Shown here piece after piece: positions 5,883 to 6,835 of a stretch of DNA of 6,835 bases (position 1 is its first letter; every line of letters starts with the position of its first letter). Where the stretch lies: NCBI GenBank assembly GCA_023263735.1, contig JALQUQ010000140.1, forward strand, positions 1-6,835, read 5' to 3'. The notes beneath the pieces are model-generated. The model worked only from the letters and a program-made list of their open reading frames with translations, did no database searches and had not been told where the DNA came from. The stretch comes from Paracoccaceae bacterium. Lineage in GTDB: Bacteria; Pseudomonadota; Alphaproteobacteria; Rhodobacterales; Rhodobacteraceae. The translations under genes and the position numbers were made by a program.

Positions 5883-6668
5883 TTACTGGCCCATCTTGTA
5901 ATCAAGGAACCACTTCTTGTTCAGCGCATCGATGGTGCCATCCGCACGCATCGCGGCAATTCCCGCATTCATCGCGGTCACGAGGTCGGAGCCCTTGGGG
6001 AAAATGAATCCGAAATCCTCGGTTCCCAGTTTTTCGCCGATGATCTTCAGCCCGCCGTTCGAGGCATCGACATAGCCAGCGCCCGCCGTCCCATCGGTCA
6101 GCACCAGATCGACGTCCCCCGACTTCAGCGCCTCAACCGTGGCGCCAAAGGTTTCAAACAACTTGATGCGCGGGTTGGCTTCGTTCCCATCCAACACTTC
6201 ATAGACACCCACATAGAACGGAGTGGTCCCCGGCTGGGCCGCCATCAGCAGATCAGCGTTTTCGCCAAAGCTTTTCGCATCGGTAAAGCGCGTTTCATCC
6301 CCGCGCACCATCATGACCATTTCGCTGGTCATGTAGCTGTCCGAAAAATCGACCACTTCCTTGCGGTCGTCGCGAATGGTGATCCCGGTCATCCCCAGAT
6401 CAAACTGCCCCTCCGACACCGCAGGGATCATCGCGTCCCAGCTGATATTTTCATACTTTACGTTGAAATTCAGCCGCTTGGCCAATTCGGCCATTGCATC
6501 GTATTCCCAGCCAATCGCTTTGCCATCCTTGTCCAGAAATTGCAGCGGCGGATAGGCGTTTTCGGTCACGACGACCACATCCTTGCCCCCCAGATCCGGC
6601 AAGGATTGCGCCAGAACCGGAGCGGCAAATCCGATTGCCGCGCAAAGAACGGTGGAAAATAGCTTCAT
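5883..6668 (-). CDS. Periplasmic amino-acid-binding protein of an ABC transporter (family 3)
   Basis: Captures an amino acid in the periplasm and delivers it to the permease encoded just downstream. The 261-residue precursor has a Sec signal peptide (MKLFSTVLCAAIGFAAPVLA, 1-20) with likely cleavage after VLA; the cysteine at 9 has no lipobox. The mature part shows the family-3 (SBP_bac_3) pattern: TENAYPPLQF (35-44), GWEYDAMAELAKRL (53-66), the ligand-site stretch GMTGITIRDDRKEVVDFSDSY (first part 92-102), the hinge-region LVLTDG with D192, and a closing helix near ALNKKWF (248-254). The start at 6668 has AGGGAG (6675-6680) 6 nt upstream and begins the signal peptide; the open frame continues to 6818 without a better start. 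Sequence alone does not say whether the ligand is basic, acidic or polar. Confidence 0.93.
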   Translation of the reverse strand: MKLFSTVLCAAIGFAAPVLAQSLPDLGGKDVVVVTENAYPPLQFLDKDGKAIGWEYDAMAELAKRLNFNVKYENISWDAMIPAVSEGQFDLGMTGITIRDDRKEVVDFSDSYMTSEMVMMVRGDETRFTDAKSFGENADLLMAAQPGTTPFYVGVYEVLDGNEANPRIKLFETFGATVEALKSGDVDLVLTDGTAGAGYVDASNGGLKIIGEKLGTEDFGFIFPKGSDLVTAMNAGIAAMRADGTIDALNKKWFLDYKMGQ

Positions 6669-6701
6669 CTTCGACTCCCTGTCACAAAGTCCGTTTTCCT
6701 G

Positions 6702-6730
6702 ACTATGGACTGCGGCCCCGCGCACTGCAA
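6702..6730 (-). promoter_or_regulatory. Candidate sigma-70 promoter of the ABC transporter operon
   Basis: On the minus strand TTGCAG (6730-6725) and CATAGT (6707-6702) are separated by 17 bp. The -35 keeps the TTG that matters most in alphaproteobacteria, and the -10 matches TATAAT at 4 of 6 positions. Transcription would start near 6695, giving a leader of about 27 nt that includes the AGGGAG site. The match is weak, so an activator may be needed. Confidence 0.4.
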
Positions 6731-6743
6731 GCGAGGGCAGTTT

Positions 6744-6761
6744 CTGTGCACTTGTGCAGAG
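6744..6761. promoter_or_regulatory. Candidate operator: imperfect palindrome upstream of the ABC promoter
   Basis: CTGTGCACTTGTGCAGAG pairs at 7 of 8 positions of each arm around a central TT, with the perfect core TGCAC-TT-GTGCA (6747-6758). Its centre would be about 57 bp upstream of the predicted transcription start, a typical activator position. The binding protein is unknown. Confidence 0.35.
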
Positions 6762-6835
6762 TACCTCTGGCATTTTCGGCCACAACCTGTCCTTGAACGG
6801 CTGAACGCTGAAGCGCATGTTGGTCAGGAAACGGA

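Noticed and set aside
6669..6818. 50-residue N-terminal extension of the binding protein
   Set aside because: It would bury the signal peptide. The ATG at 6668 has a well-spaced AGGGAG, and a promoter-like element lies inside the extension.

Overview
The window looks like chromosomal DNA of a high-GC alphaproteobacterium, probably Rhodobacterales. The pointers are an ECF sigma factor with a NrsF/DUF1109 membrane anti-sigma factor, a ycjX-ycjF (DUF463/TIGR01620) pair, and a TruA whose start reads [12 protein letters not shown]. This placement is inferred from protein character, not from any database search.

Layout, left to right. Positions 1-82 hold no gene that can be called. Positions 83-1245 (minus strand) are a two-gene stress-signalling operon: an ECF sigma factor followed by its six-helix NrsF-type anti-sigma factor, joined by a 4-nt ATGA overlap. 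Just upstream lies GTAACG-N16-CGAA, a close match to the promoter class recognised by SigF-type ECF factors, which implies autoregulation. Positions 1296-1738 are an unexplained pocket. It has a coding-like open frame on the minus strand without a usable start, and a strong ribosome-binding site on the plus strand in front of an unconvincing frame. Positions 1739-2509 (minus) are truA, tRNA pseudouridine synthase A. A divergent gap of about 100 bp with a strong imperfect inverted repeat separates truA from ycjX (2616-4028, plus), a DUF463 P-loop NTPase. ycjX is followed by ycjF (4056-5045, plus), a DUF697-type inner-membrane protein. The ycjF stop codon overlaps the stop codon of a convergent gene, an amino-acid ABC permease (5042-5845, minus). 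That permease is preceded by its periplasmic substrate-binding protein (5883-6668, minus), with a GC-rich hairpin between the two genes. A promoter-like element and an imperfect palindrome lie upstream of the binding-protein gene.

Four transcription units can be inferred: (1) sigma-nrsF, where NrsF is expected to hold the sigma factor at the membrane until an oxidant or heavy metal acts on a conserved cysteine pair; (2) truA; (3) ycjX-ycjF, a GTPase-like protein with its membrane partner; (4) binding protein-permease, an importer whose ATPase gene is not in the window.

No mobile element, CRISPR array, tRNA or rRNA was seen. I did not find a clearly undescribed system. The best leads are the autoregulated SigF/NrsF module with no recognisable target gene beside it, and the 1296-1738 pocket.
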